DNA of 29,377 bases from a virus: positions 1 to 29,377 of the IMG/VR virus record IMGVR_UViG_3300039412_000015. One strand, given 5' to 3'. The notes beneath the pieces were generated by a model that had not been told where the DNA came from, searched no databases, and saw nothing but the letters and a program-made list of their open reading frames with translations. Both the position numbers and the translations under genes were made by a program. Of this stretch, positions 13,893 to 22,637 are shown piece by piece. Numbering within the stretch: position 1 is the first letter of the stretch; every line of letters starts with the position of its first letter.

Positions 13893-15434
13893 TTATTGAT
13901 TCTCTTGAGGTTGCTCTGTTGATAATGCTTCAAGCAGTTGCTTATACGCCTGTAGTTCGTCTATCTGGCTGCGCCTCTGAGGAGGAGGATTAGACTCTGA
14001 TGCAATTCGCCATCCACCAGTGAATCCCGTTGCGGGGTTCTCGCCTCCGGGATATTGAGGAGGCGTCTGAGGTGATGGTTGGTTAATCTGCTGCGGCTGT
14101 GGCTGTTGTTCTGGAGCAGGCTGTTCAGGCTGCTGTGGTTGCTGCATATTTTGGTAAGCATCCCACGCCTGCTTAGCGAAATTAGGATCATTTAATTTAT
14201 GGGGATTATTAATTGCATCCTTCAATATATCTTGATATTGGTTACTTCGGGGTTGCTGTTGTTTGGGAATAGGTAGAGCAGGAGGCTTCCTGAGGCCCAT
14301 CGTATTGTTCATAATTTCATCAATTTCATCTATAGACCGATGTTTAGACGGCAACGGAATACCATCACTATCCGTCAAGCCAGCATGTAAATTCTCCGAG
14401 GCTAATTGATGACGTTTTTCAATAAAATCTTTACTCTGTTCCTGATCCCTAATCTCCTGATTCTGTTTGAATTCCATTTGAGAACCGCTGTTAGTTTCAT
14501 TCATCTTAGCTATTCTCTTTACGCTCCCATCGGCATCCCTTGTTTTATGAACACCATCCTCCGTCCATGTATCACCTATTTTTTGACCATCTTTATACGG
14601 CTGGAGTTTAGGAAGATAAGACGGAGTGATGGAAAGTTTTTTCTGCGCCCACGCCTGATGCCCGGCTGCCTTTTCTTCAGCACTAAAATTAGGATTGTTT
14701 TCTAATTCCTGATCGGCTTTTTCTCCAGCAGAAATTTCCTGCTTCTGTTTATTAGTATATCGCTTTTCAAATTGACCTGCATCAAATTGAGCTTTTTCTT
14801 GCACAGCTTTAACTTTTGGATCAACTTGTTGCTGGGGTTGCGGAGTTGGCAATGATTGTAAATACTGAGGAGTCGCTTCCGGCATACCGGCAGCCTTACG
14901 CATTGCAGCAACTCTAGCACGACCTTGTTCATCAGTTTCTTGATTTTGCGTATATCGTCCAGCCTGTATTCCTTGTACATTTTCTGGAGTAAGTTGACGC
15001 TGTAGATTTTCAGGATGAAATGATTGATTTATAATTTGATCGACTTCATCTGGAGTACGCATCCTCTTTTTGCCGGTATCGTTTCCTTTTTTATCAAGTT
15101 CAGGAACTTCCTGCGTATTCAAGCGCAGCCTTGCTTCGAGAATTTGATCCTCAATATGGCGTCGATTTTTTTCATCAGTCATTTTCTCGGCGGCCTTTTC
15201 GCGTGCTGATCTAACTACACCTTGAGCTACTTGGGATTTTAATGCAGCTTCTCGACGAGCATTCAGTTCTGTTTGAATACGTTGTGCATCGCGTCGAGCT
15301 TTTTCTTCTTCACGTTTAAAGATATTATTTTGCTGCTCTTCAAAACGCTTCTGTCGTTCTTCATCTTCTCGGCGCAGGCGAACTTCTCGGTCAATTGATG
15401 CTTTAGTATTAGTAAAAGATCGTCTTTTTGCCAT
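13893..15434 (-). CDS. Coiled-coil Gln-rich virion protein, 513 aa (ejection protein candidate)
   Basis: Residues 1-130 are an unbroken charged coiled coil (REVRLRREDEERQKRFEEQQ, continuing with EEEKARRDAQRI). The middle is polar with scattered helices. Residues about 390-470 are a Gln/Pro-rich low-complexity stretch (QQPQQPEQPAPEQQPQPQQ), and the end is again Gln-rich. No enzyme motif. It lies between the other two internal-protein candidates, in the place where podoviruses encode their medium-sized ejection proteins, and its composition is typical of them. A scaffold-like role is a less likely alternative because of its distance from the capsid gene. Confidence 0.7.
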   Translation of the reverse strand: MAKRRSFTNTKASIDREVRLRREDEERQKRFEEQQNNIFKREEEKARRDAQRIQTELNARREAALKSQVAQGVVRSAREKAAEKMTDEKNRRHIEDQILEARLRLNTQEVPELDKKGNDTGKKRMRTPDEVDQIINQSFHPENLQRQLTPENVQGIQAGRYTQNQETDEQGRARVAAMRKAAGMPEATPQYLQSLPTPQPQQQVDPKVKAVQEKAQFDAGQFEKRYTNKQKQEISAGEKADQELENNPNFSAEEKAAGHQAWAQKKLSITPSYLPKLQPYKDGQKIGDTWTEDGVHKTRDADGSVKRIAKMNETNSGSQMEFKQNQEIRDQEQSKDFIEKRHQLASENLHAGLTDSDGIPLPSKHRSIDEIDEIMNNTMGLRKPPALPIPKQQQPRSNQYQDILKDAINNPHKLNDPNFAKQAWDAYQNMQQPQQPEQPAPEQQPQPQQINQPSPQTPPQYPGGENPATGFTGGWRIASESNPPPQRRSQIDELQAYKQLLEALSTEQPQENQ

Positions 15435-15444
15435 GTTATATTCC

Positions 15445-16161
15445 TTATGAAACCGCCGTCGCCGTAGTTGGATTAAAAACAGCAGGCGTTGTAGAAGTCG
15501 TAGTTGAAGGCGTTACATTATATCCGGTCCCTGCCCCCTGAGTCATACCTCCTAGAGCCTGTCCAGCGGCAGCCGTTCCATAGGGACCAGCCCCGGCAGT
15601 CAGGGATTGAATAAGGGCTTGTATCGCACTTTGATTAGGAAGATTTTGCTGCATAATATTTCCGTATTGTCCTATTACACCCAATCTTTCTTGTGCCAAT
15701 GTATCAGAAAGTGTACCAAGGGCAGCAGATTGCTGCCTCCCTGTTCCTTGTTGCAACGAAGCTCCAACAGTCGTATTCCCCATACCTAACTTAGCAAGAT
15801 TCTGCATTTGCTGAGAACCTTGAGCAGCAAAGGTACTCATAATATCCGATCTTTGCTGACCACCTAACGTATTAACTATATTTTGCATTTCTTGGTAATG
15901 CTGGGAATTTATTGCTGTAGCGGCATTAAAGGCTGTATTATAACTATTTACTAAAGATTCAAGACCGCTGCGACCTGCTGCACCGGCAGCTTGTTGGGCT
16001 TGCATTGTTGCATAATATTTATTCCAATCCTCTTGAGTAGCAAGATTTTTGCTAGCCGCCTGAACGTCTGCTACATATTTTTGTGTCGTTGCCTCGGTAC
16101 CAAATTTACCACCAAAGGGATCATAATTTTGTCCAGGCAATTCGCCATGTCCTTGTCCCAT
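15445..16161 (-). CDS. Ala/Gln-rich internal virion protein candidate, 238 aa
   Basis: The protein starts MGQGHGELPGQNYDPFGGKFG. A long Ala/Gln-rich helical section follows (YYATMQAQQAAGAAGRSGLE, SQHYQEMQNIVNTLGGQQR), then a Gly/Ala-rich, flexible end and a Thr/Ser tail (TPSTTTSTTPAV). No membrane helix by simple inspection and no catalytic motif. Helical, Ala/Gln-rich composition and position before two larger proteins of the same kind fit the smallest of a three-protein ejection set (compare the roles of T7 gp14, gp15 and gp16). This is inferred from order and composition, not from sequence match. Confidence 0.65.
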   Translation of the reverse strand: MGQGHGELPGQNYDPFGGKFGTEATTQKYVADVQAASKNLATQEDWNKYYATMQAQQAAGAAGRSGLESLVNSYNTAFNAATAINSQHYQEMQNIVNTLGGQQRSDIMSTFAAQGSQQMQNLAKLGMGNTTVGASLQQGTGRQQSAALGTLSDTLAQERLGVIGQYGNIMQQNLPNQSAIQALIQSLTAGAGPYGTAAAGQALGGMTQGAGTGYNVTPSTTTSTTPAVFNPTTATAVS

Positions 16162-16177
16162 ATTTATGTTCCTTTAT

Positions 16178-16942
16178 TTAAAGTTCTGTGATTACTTGAG
16201 TTGTAGTATTGAATGATAGCCAACTTTCATCAAGGGTATCGGAAGTATAATCTCCAGAATATGTAAATTCTTTATTGTACTCATGTATAAGATTGTTTCC
16301 CGAATAAAATTTTGCATTACAAATAATATCCCACGAACCAGATAAAGGATTATCGGGATTATTTGTACTTATATCGCCCATTATAGATAAAATGTATACT
16401 TTACCTAAAACAGGATTAGTAATTGTAATTTTAGAGGAGCTACTATTAATTTCATTAGCAGTGTATTCGCTATTAGTTCCGTCATCCTCATAATCGTTAT
16501 GCAAAGTCGCAGAATTCCAAACAGCATTAGTTGGCGGAAAGTCGTGTCCTGGCGTCCAATCGTATGAATACTGTCGGTTAAATCCACTATAACACCATCC
16601 AAAATCATCACCAATATAAATATCCATTTCAGCCGTACTATCCGACACCGAAAAACTTTCCGCATAAGGTGGATCAGTATCCATGTTCCACCCACTTAAT
16701 TCATAAGAATAATTGATACTAACATTCTGTATAGTTAATGTAAAAACTATTTTATCAATTGTAGCAGGCGGTGGATGCGGTTTCCCCTTCACTAAAACCT
16801 CTGCCGTAACCATATAAGTAAAATCTTCAAATGGCGTAACTTGTGCTGTGACTTCAGCCATATAATCTGTTGTCGAAGCGGGAAAAGTAATATCATCGCT
16901 TGCTTCGTAAAAACCAGATTCGGTTAATTCTAAATCACTCAT
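16178..16942 (-). CDS. Beta-rich accessory fibre/adhesin protein, 254 aa
   Basis: From ATG 16942 the protein is beta-rich and acidic, with many aromatic residues: MSDLELTESGFYEASDDITF, DFTYMVTAEVLVKGK, DDFGWCYSGFNRQYSYDWT. The last 120 residues repeat the alternating strand pattern (VYILSIMGDIS, SGSWDIICNAKFY). It looks like two or three Ig/beta-sandwich modules. ATG 16942 overlaps the preceding stop (ATGA). A longer frame to 16957 starts with TTG inside that gene and is not preferred. The first 55 residues read like the continuation of the Ig-like domain at the end of the upstream gene. It sits among tail-fibre genes, so a host-contact or fibre-cap role is likely. Confidence 0.65.
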   Translation of the reverse strand: MSDLELTESGFYEASDDITFPASTTDYMAEVTAQVTPFEDFTYMVTAEVLVKGKPHPPPATIDKIVFTLTIQNVSINYSYELSGWNMDTDPPYAESFSVSDSTAEMDIYIGDDFGWCYSGFNRQYSYDWTPGHDFPPTNAVWNSATLHNDYEDDGTNSEYTANEINSSSSKITITNPVLGKVYILSIMGDISTNNPDNPLSGSWDIICNAKFYSGNNLIHEYNKEFTYSGDYTSDTLDESWLSFNTTTQVITEL

Positions 16943-17205
16943 GGCGTTTGTGACCAAGTTACAGTAACGCTAGTGGGTTCACTTGTTACGTAAGGATTTC
17001 CGTCGCTTCCTAAGGTCGCTAATTGAGCCGTAAAAGTCGATGTATCTCCAGCATTAACTTGTGTTGGAGGATTTAAAAAATTTAACTCATATACTGATTC
17101 ATATCCCGGTGGGTCCGGTCCTGGAAACTCCCAATTAGATTTCCATCCAGGAGGCTTTACTGGCACTATAACAGGTTCGGGTAATGCTACATAAGCTCCG
17201 GGCAT
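16939..17205 (-). CDS. Pro-rich protein ending in a partial Ig-like domain, 88 aa
   Basis: The N-terminal 35 residues are Pro-rich (YVALPEPVIVPVKPPGWKS). The rest has strands of an Ig-like domain: NPPTQVNAGDTSTFTAQLAT, then EPTSVTVTWSQTP, and it stops there. The domain appears cut in the middle, and the next gene, one frame back (-1), continues with strands that would complete it. ATG 17205 follows the previous stop by one base. It may be translated alone and coupled to the next gene, or the two may form one protein by -1 frameshift or after a sequence error. Confidence 0.6.
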   Translation of the reverse strand: MPGAYVALPEPVIVPVKPPGWKSNWEFPGPDPPGYESVYELNFLNPPTQVNAGDTSTFTAQLATLGSDGNPYVTSEPTSVTVTWSQTP

Positions 17206-18420
17206 TTATAGCTCCCCGTCTTTAGTCCAGTGAAATACTATATAATTACTTGCGGTAATCGCATTCCCCGCCGATGTAATTTTTATATCATAAATTGCAG
17301 TATCTCCAGGATTATTATCAGAAGCACCTGAAACATTTTTTCCTGTTGAATTATCATAAACAGCACCTAAAGTTCCGTCAGGAGTATAGAAAGTTACGGC
17401 TGGAATAGTGCGCATACGTTGATGCAATACTAATCCATTTATATCTCCACTTCCAGATTTTGCTATTCCCCACATCGTCGGCCAGAAATGCGCATTTACC
17501 CAAGTATTCGAACCGGGAGCTGTGCCAATTTCATAACTTTTTTCATAATATCGCTGGCAAAGCACAAGTTCTTCTCCATCTAATCGTAATTGATAATTAG
17601 TTCTTAATGCTGCGGATAAATATAAACCACAAGCCGTTATATCAAGCGTTACATTTTGCGCAGCCGTTCCTTCTGTCCAAATAAATACAATAAGATTATT
17701 ATAATTTGCACTCCCTGTTCCGTTTACATTTAAGGTAGTCCAAACATTAGCGGTTGGAGTTACCGAAGAAACAGCTATTACGCCTAAATTTGAAGTTAAA
17801 AAAAAGTTACCCGCCGTATATGTTCCGCTGGTCCAATCGTTTACTACATCACTTGTTACGGAATCTCCGGTTCCTTCCCAACCTAAAATAGCTATTCTAA
17901 TTGGTTGACTTGAGCTACATCTTATTTGTGTTTGAAAACTTAGTGTCTGACGTAAAGAAGTAGATTCTGTGCATGCAATAATTTGCAACAACCCCATCCG
18001 CTGCGCTGCCGCTTGATTTTGTTTTAATTGCCCGGCAAATCGACAATTACCCGAGCCTGTAATTCGTTGGATTTGTACCGATGCTGTTTGCGTTAAGATA
18101 TTCCATCTATCTGGTCCATAATTATCATCGCTAATTGCAGTAAGGGTTCCCGACGAGGTTCTTTGAAAAACTGCAAATCCACCATTTATAATATAATTAT
18201 AATTATCTACTCCTGCGTTAGTTACAGATAAAGTTGGAACAGATAAAGTGGTGCCGTCAAAAGTGCCGCCGGAATAATCTTGTAATGTAGAAGCTGATGC
18301 ACTAACGGCAAGCCTTCCAGCAGTTAAACCACTAATCGGGGATACAATAGATAATTGATCTCCTGATTGGAGTTCTTCTGGCTGGCCATTCTGTAGTACA
18401 AGCGGAATTCTTACTGTCAT
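17206..18420 (-). CDS. Tail fibre protein with carbohydrate-binding-type domain, 404 aa
   Basis: From ATG 18420 the protein starts MTVRIPLVLQNGQPEELQSG, a common phage fibre start. Near residues 75-105 comes NYIINGGFAVFQR with YGPDRWN, a signature of a jelly-roll domain in many fibre and surface proteins, followed by a LLQIIACTESTSLRQTLSF segment. Near 260-275, ELVLCQRYYEKSYE starts a second beta domain that reaches the end (AITASNYIVFHWTKDGEL). ATG 18420 overlaps the preceding TGA; the longer frame to 18438 would need GTG and lies in the upstream gene. It is likely to bind a cell-surface sugar, together with the collar protein just upstream. Confidence 0.78.
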   Translation of the reverse strand: MTVRIPLVLQNGQPEELQSGDQLSIVSPISGLTAGRLAVSASASTLQDYSGGTFDGTTLSVPTLSVTNAGVDNYNYIINGGFAVFQRTSSGTLTAISDDNYGPDRWNILTQTASVQIQRITGSGNCRFAGQLKQNQAAAQRMGLLQIIACTESTSLRQTLSFQTQIRCSSSQPIRIAILGWEGTGDSVTSDVVNDWTSGTYTAGNFFLTSNLGVIAVSSVTPTANVWTTLNVNGTGSANYNNLIVFIWTEGTAAQNVTLDITACGLYLSAALRTNYQLRLDGEELVLCQRYYEKSYEIGTAPGSNTWVNAHFWPTMWGIAKSGSGDINGLVLHQRMRTIPAVTFYTPDGTLGAVYDNSTGKNVSGASDNNPGDTAIYDIKITSAGNAITASNYIVFHWTKDGEL

Positions 18421-19412
18421 TTGATTCTCATTATCCACACGACATTGTAATAGGGCGGCTTATTCTCGTGGGCGGTTCCACCGCCGGCACTTCCAGTTGC
18501 ATCCGTTCCACTCGAACCTGTATTGATAGTTCCTGTTAGTGTTATTGGACCATACGCGCCAATCTGCGAACTTATGCCAGTACCTCCACTCACTACAGTA
18601 TGTGTATGTGCTGGTCCAGTATGCGTATGCGCCGGCATTTCAGCCGTTGTTAAAGTATGTGTATCTTCACCACCTGTTCCGCCACTAGTTGAGTTGCCGC
18701 GTAAGAAATAGTTACTTCCATTTAAGTTTGGAAGTGTCTGCCCATTATAGACACTTGCGGCATCACTTAATACTGAACCATCGCATTCATGCCAACCTGC
18801 CGGTAAAGTTTGTGGTGTATTTGTATAAGTTTTAAGCCATGCTACAACGCTTCCGATTGGAGGTTGAGTTATAGTAGTGGCTGTTAAAGTAGTACCATCA
18901 AAAGTTAAATTAGCACTACCAACTATTAAACCAGAACCGTTGGCATAGGCCACTTGGTTGGCAGATAAACTAATCCCTCCTTGGCCTGCGGCAGCCGTAC
19001 TGAGTTTAATAGGTTGCTTGATATTAATGTCAAGTTCTGTAGTCGATATGGCTTGTCCAACTTCTACAACATATCCAGTTGTCGGTGGTGTTAGTGTTAT
19101 CTTTCCGGCAGTTGCCGCACTAAGATAATAAACAGAGCCGGTAGTCAATCCACCTGCACCTTCTTCTGTAACGGCATTCCATTGTGCAACAGTACCAACG
19201 ATTACACCATCAGGTTGGCAAAATCCACTAGCGGCACCAGCAATATCTGCCATAACGAACGCCAACACCCGCGTAGTAGCTGCTGCATTTGCTCTTGCAG
19301 GCGCGACCTTATCAACATCAATATCATATACAGGTGTACAAATAACAATTGTAACACTTGCACTATTATTTGTAAGCAATGGTCGTGTTGATACAGGATA
19401 TGTAGTCGCCAT
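18417..19412 (-). CDS. Tail fibre protein with phage tail-collar domain, 331 aa
   Basis: Residues about 1-180 are a beta-rich shaft; the motif NLTFDGTTLTATTI is a typical fibre repeat. Residues 184-240 are the tail-collar domain: PPIGSVVAWLK, LPAGWHECDGS and LPNLNGSNYFLRG. Residues 251-272 hold HTLTTAEMPAHTH and AHTHT, the His-x-His motifs that in T4-type fibre tips bind metal ions along the trimer axis. The C-terminal closing strand is NKPPYYNVVWIMRI. The start overlaps the stop of the upstream gene (TAATG). It would form a trimeric receptor-contact fibre or tip. Confidence 0.85.
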   Translation of the reverse strand: MATTYPVSTRPLLTNNSASVTIVICTPVYDIDVDKVAPARANAAATTRVLAFVMADIAGAASGFCQPDGVIVGTVAQWNAVTEEGAGGLTTGSVYYLSAATAGKITLTPPTTGYVVEVGQAISTTELDINIKQPIKLSTAAAGQGGISLSANQVAYANGSGLIVGSANLTFDGTTLTATTITQPPIGSVVAWLKTYTNTPQTLPAGWHECDGSVLSDAASVYNGQTLPNLNGSNYFLRGNSTSGGTGGEDTHTLTTAEMPAHTHTGPAHTHTVVSGGTGISSQIGAYGPITLTGTINTGSSGTDATGSAGGGTAHENKPPYYNVVWIMRIK

Positions 19413-19957
19413 TATAGATTAAAAACTATACACTTTAAATTGGAATTATAAGAAGCCATAGCACTGTAAGCAGATTTTATTTGTGCTGGAGTTGTTGAAG
19501 CAGTTCCATCTGTAACAGCCGAAACTTCGATGGGAGTTTTCGTAGTTCCATCCGATGTAGTAACCTTCATGGTACCGGAATCATTAACAATTTTAGGCCC
19601 GCTATTTCCGCTATCAATCTGAAAACTAGTCGATGTAGTTCCGGTATCAGTATTCTGGGTGTGGGCCGCTACTGAAACCCATGCTGCACCATTATATTGA
19701 TAGAAAGCTGCATCGGCGGTGCTCCACAACTCCATGCCGGCTACAGGATTATCAAATGACCATGTGCCAGGAGTACCAGCAACACTACACCAAGCAATTT
19801 TATCTTCTTGGCCTGTCCATTGTGCTCCAGTGGCAGTTGCTTTAACAAGGTATCTTTGCCCCTCAGTCGGACTTGAAGGTTGCGCATCCAATCGGCTTAT
19901 TACTTGTTGTTGCCAAGGAAATGTACTAAGCTCGGCAACACGATATGTCGTTGTCAT
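19412..19957 (-). CDS. DUF2793-like tail fibre/appendage protein, 181 aa
   Basis: Residues about 25-100 read SPTEGQRYLVKATATGAQWTG, KIAWCSVAGTPGTWSFDNP and FYQYNGAAWVSV, the pattern of the DUF2793-type module common in phage fibres. A Ser/Thr/Asp-rich beta shaft follows (DTGTTSTSFQIDSGNSG). The last 13 residues, SYNSNLKCIVFNL, closely repeat the end of the neighbouring gene at 19970-20182. A good ribosome site (AGAAAGGAAA) precedes ATG 19957. Likely part of the fibre assembly with the collar protein downstream. Confidence 0.72.
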   Translation of the reverse strand: MTTTYRVAELSTFPWQQQVISRLDAQPSSPTEGQRYLVKATATGAQWTGQEDKIAWCSVAGTPGTWSFDNPVAGMELWSTADAAFYQYNGAAWVSVAAHTQNTDTGTTSTSFQIDSGNSGPKIVNDSGTMKVTTSDGTTKTPIEVSAVTDGTASTTPAQIKSAYSAMASYNSNLKCIVFNL

Positions 19958-19969
19958 AATATTTCCTTT

Positions 19970-20182
19970 CTAAAAAACATTAGTTAAACATTTAAGATTT
20001 GAATTATAATGAAGTTCACGATTATATGCTTCATCCCAATGTGCTTCCTTGCTATTTACGATTGAAGTTGTATTATTCCAATTACCTATTGTCACTTGTG
20101 TTACACCATCAAGATTGGTATTTAAATCGGCTATGGCTCGACGAACCTCTTGTGGACTGTTAGTGTTGGGTGTACGAGGCAA
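19970..20182 (-). CDS. Small appendage-type protein, 70 aa, TTG start
   Basis: No ATG is available; TTG 20182 has GGAAAGGG seven bases upstream. The protein (PRTPNTNSPQEVRRAIADLN and so on) ends in HYNSNLKCLTNVF, which shares YNSNLKC with the end of the next gene. A 14-residue frame with a perfect ribosome site lies just upstream in another frame; joined by a -1 shift it gives a coherent N-terminus (LEERGIDLPRTPNT). The function may be as a short fibre adaptor or linker. The start is therefore uncertain: an independent TTG gene or the second part of a shifted gene starting at 20229. Confidence 0.55.
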   Translation of the reverse strand: MPRTPNTNSPQEVRRAIADLNTNLDGVTQVTIGNWNNTTSIVNSKEAHWDEAYNRELHYNSNLKCLTNVF

Positions 20183-20184
20183 GT

Positions 20185-20229
20185 CTATTCCCTTTCCTCA
20201 AGATATAAAGCAGCGCTATTTGTACTCAT
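20185..20229 (-). CDS. Micro-ORF (14 aa), possible true N-terminus of the downstream small gene
   Basis: ATG 20229 overlaps the stop of the nozzle gene (ATGA) and is preceded by AGAAGGAG at ideal spacing, one of the best ribosome sites in the window. It reads MSTNSAALYLEERE and then TAG. The strong ribosome site would be odd for a 14-residue dead end. The frame of the next gene lies one base back and continues in the same style (GIDLPRTPNT), so the two could be one gene broken by an indel or joined by frameshifting. Confidence 0.4.
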   Translation of the reverse strand: MSTNSAALYLEERE

Positions 20230-22628
20230 GGTATTCTCCTTCTGCCAGCCTCCTTCGTCACTGCCGTTATCTCTTCAACAGCCCATTTCTTGCCGCTTAC
20301 TCCGGTTAACTTCAAGACAAAGGCTTGGCCGCGACACGCCGGATGAACAGAAGCATTCAAACCAGCAATCCAAGTTCCTGTATCACTTGCAGCAGCAGAC
20401 CAAACTCCTTCAAATGTATCGGCACATTGAATAGCCCATGTTATATCCCCGCTATCGGAAGATAGAACCCCGTCCAACGAAAGCATGGTTCCTATTTGAT
20501 ATATTGTAGGTGCCGCCGTACTGGTTGATGATAATGCAATTGGGCCTAAGAAAGCATAACTCGTAAAATTAGCACCGCAATCAGTAAAGGCTAAATCACT
20601 ATATCGTCTTAATTTACCATCGCGTCCACCTAAAATTACTCCAGATTGTTCAATTGCAAGTGATTGAACCGTACAGCTTGATGTTGGTTCGTGATCTGAA
20701 TTCAAGGATACCGGCCAATATGTTTTAGTTGTCCAATCAAACCACCAATGCAATCTTGCATTAGAAGAAGTCGATGTAAGATAAATATGAATCCCTCGCC
20801 CTTGAACATCATATTCAATAGAGGGAATTACCATATCGGGATTGATATTTGTAAATTCTGCCGGTAAAGTATCGCGTGAAATAGAAACGGGATAAGCATC
20901 GCCTCCGGCATCAAGCGAATACAGTCCATCTAATGATAAGAAAATCATGCTTCCATCAGGACAAATACACCACGCATTAGCTCCAATAATGCCTACGGTG
21001 CGGCTTAGACTAATTAAAATCCCACCATTAGCAGGATCGCCAGTCATCCGCCACAACGAACTACGGCAGCCAATAACAAGATAGTCGTCACTATGGACCG
21101 CAAGTGCTGTTATGGGATCGCCGGGCATCCCGGCTGTGCTGGAGGTGCCTGCAACGGCCCTTTGAACATCCATAGCAATTGGCGCATAATCCCAGTCAGT
21201 TTCATTATTCTGCCGAGACATATACCATACATGGGGGGCAACTGCTGCCCCAGCCAACACAATCCTGCTACTAAAATATGCAATTAAGGGACATCCCGTG
21301 GGTACTTGACCAACTGTAGAAGTCCAGATTACTAAAGAATCGTCTGAGGGATCGTAAACTTTAGGAGCACGTTCAACTCGATATGAACAAGCCCCAGAGC
21401 CGGCAGTAGTGGCGAGTGTTAAACTGGCGTTTCCAGATGTGATGGTAAATTCATATGTACCGGCAATAGCCGTTCCTTGCGGCTCTGTAACTACGACCAC
21501 CATATCATTTGGTAAAGCTCCGGCAGTTGTCCAATTCGATATACTAGTTGCCGTAAATATAGTATCGCTTATCGTACCATCAGTCCCCACGGCAACTGGC
21601 GTTCCGTAGTCTGCAATATATAACTGTTGACCGCTTTGTGTAGCATCAATTGCTACATCTGAATTGATGGTAAGAGTTTCGGTGACGTATTCAATCCAAC
21701 CGTAGGGATGTTCTTTATACAAATAACCACCGGCAGAAGCAACTAACATAGACCGTAATGCGTTAGTAGTTCCTGTAGAATAATATTGAGCGCGATAAAC
21801 ATTAGTAAGACATAATCCACCGGCCACAGTACATTGCATTCCAAATCCAACTCGACACCCAACTCTATGACTTACGGCTTGAGAATAAATTTGTACTCCA
21901 TTCCAATAGATTGTTACGTCAGTATTATCAACAAGTGCTGACAACAAAGCCGGTTGTGCCGTTAAATTATCTCCAGTAAATATAATCGGAGTTAATGTAG
22001 TGTTAGTGGGAGTTCCACCATCAACAACGCTAAAAGTCCCCGTGTATGCCATAGAATTAGCTGTCAATACTAATTCAATCATTACGCCATCGTTTTTAAT
22101 GTTTGGGGTAGTATTATCCAAGAATAGATATATTCTATACTTCCCAGCAAATCCATCCATCGTAGGCGTAATCAGCATATCTACTGAATAGGCTTTAGAA
22201 GTATCAATTGGCAATAATTTGAGAACAGCTTCACCAAGAAATTGCGTAGTATCCACGCTCGCTAATGCTGTAGGAAGAATTTTAGGCATAGCAATAGCCA
22301 CGCCGCCGTTTGTCCAAAGAGGTGCCGACCATGCAGATGACATGGCTGTTCCGTCAAATACGTCAGACCATGCCGTAAATCCATCCCCTAAAGCTAACGT
22401 CATGGGAGCCAACATCCGTACAGAACCAGCTAGAGCGTTGGTGTAGGCGTGTTCTAGTCCAGGCCGAGAGCCACCTCTAAGCCGTCCATCCAAGACGGAC
22501 TTGGGACGGACATTAAGAAGGTCAGAAGATGTATAAGGAGCCTGTTGTCTGTAGGCGGCTTGACGGTTTAGACCTCCTAAAGGAAACTGCACATTGATCT
22601 GACGTTGTTTTTGCTTGGATATTGCCAT
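20226..22628 (-). CDS. Tail nozzle / neck protein, T7 gp12-like by position and architecture, 800 aa
   Basis: The N-terminus FPLGGLNRQAAYRQQAPYTS, then LLNVRP and LRGGSRPGL, is a start I know from large podoviral neck/nozzle proteins. Beta-rich throughout: residues about 130-270 look like a concanavalin-type insert (YRIYLFLDNTTPNI), residues about 349-420 hold an inserted beta domain shared with the adaptor, and residues about 440-680 look like propeller blades (ALAVHSDDYLVIGCRSSLWRM, GSMIFLSLDGLYSLDAGG, LHWWFDWTTKTYWPVSL). I chose ATG 22628 over TTG 22631. It would form the short tail tube below the adaptor. Confidence 0.75.
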   Translation of the reverse strand: MAISKQKQRQINVQFPLGGLNRQAAYRQQAPYTSSDLLNVRPKSVLDGRLRGGSRPGLEHAYTNALAGSVRMLAPMTLALGDGFTAWSDVFDGTAMSSAWSAPLWTNGGVAIAMPKILPTALASVDTTQFLGEAVLKLLPIDTSKAYSVDMLITPTMDGFAGKYRIYLFLDNTTPNIKNDGVMIELVLTANSMAYTGTFSVVDGGTPTNTTLTPIIFTGDNLTAQPALLSALVDNTDVTIYWNGVQIYSQAVSHRVGCRVGFGMQCTVAGGLCLTNVYRAQYYSTGTTNALRSMLVASAGGYLYKEHPYGWIEYVTETLTINSDVAIDATQSGQQLYIADYGTPVAVGTDGTISDTIFTATSISNWTTAGALPNDMVVVVTEPQGTAIAGTYEFTITSGNASLTLATTAGSGACSYRVERAPKVYDPSDDSLVIWTSTVGQVPTGCPLIAYFSSRIVLAGAAVAPHVWYMSRQNNETDWDYAPIAMDVQRAVAGTSSTAGMPGDPITALAVHSDDYLVIGCRSSLWRMTGDPANGGILISLSRTVGIIGANAWCICPDGSMIFLSLDGLYSLDAGGDAYPVSISRDTLPAEFTNINPDMVIPSIEYDVQGRGIHIYLTSTSSNARLHWWFDWTTKTYWPVSLNSDHEPTSSCTVQSLAIEQSGVILGGRDGKLRRYSDLAFTDCGANFTSYAFLGPIALSSTSTAAPTIYQIGTMLSLDGVLSSDSGDITWAIQCADTFEGVWSAAASDTGTWIAGLNASVHPACRGQAFVLKLTGVSGKKWAVEEITAVTKEAGRRRIP

Positions 22629-22637
22629 CAAGCTAAC

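Noticed and set aside
19013-19042. TTGACA, 16 bp, TATTAA on the minus strand inside the collar gene
   Set aside because: The -10 match is poor and no gene starts nearby.
17206-19957. Fibre region checked for a diversity-generating retroelement
   Set aside because: No reverse transcriptase, no template-repeat pair and no Asn-rich variable repeat found in the window.
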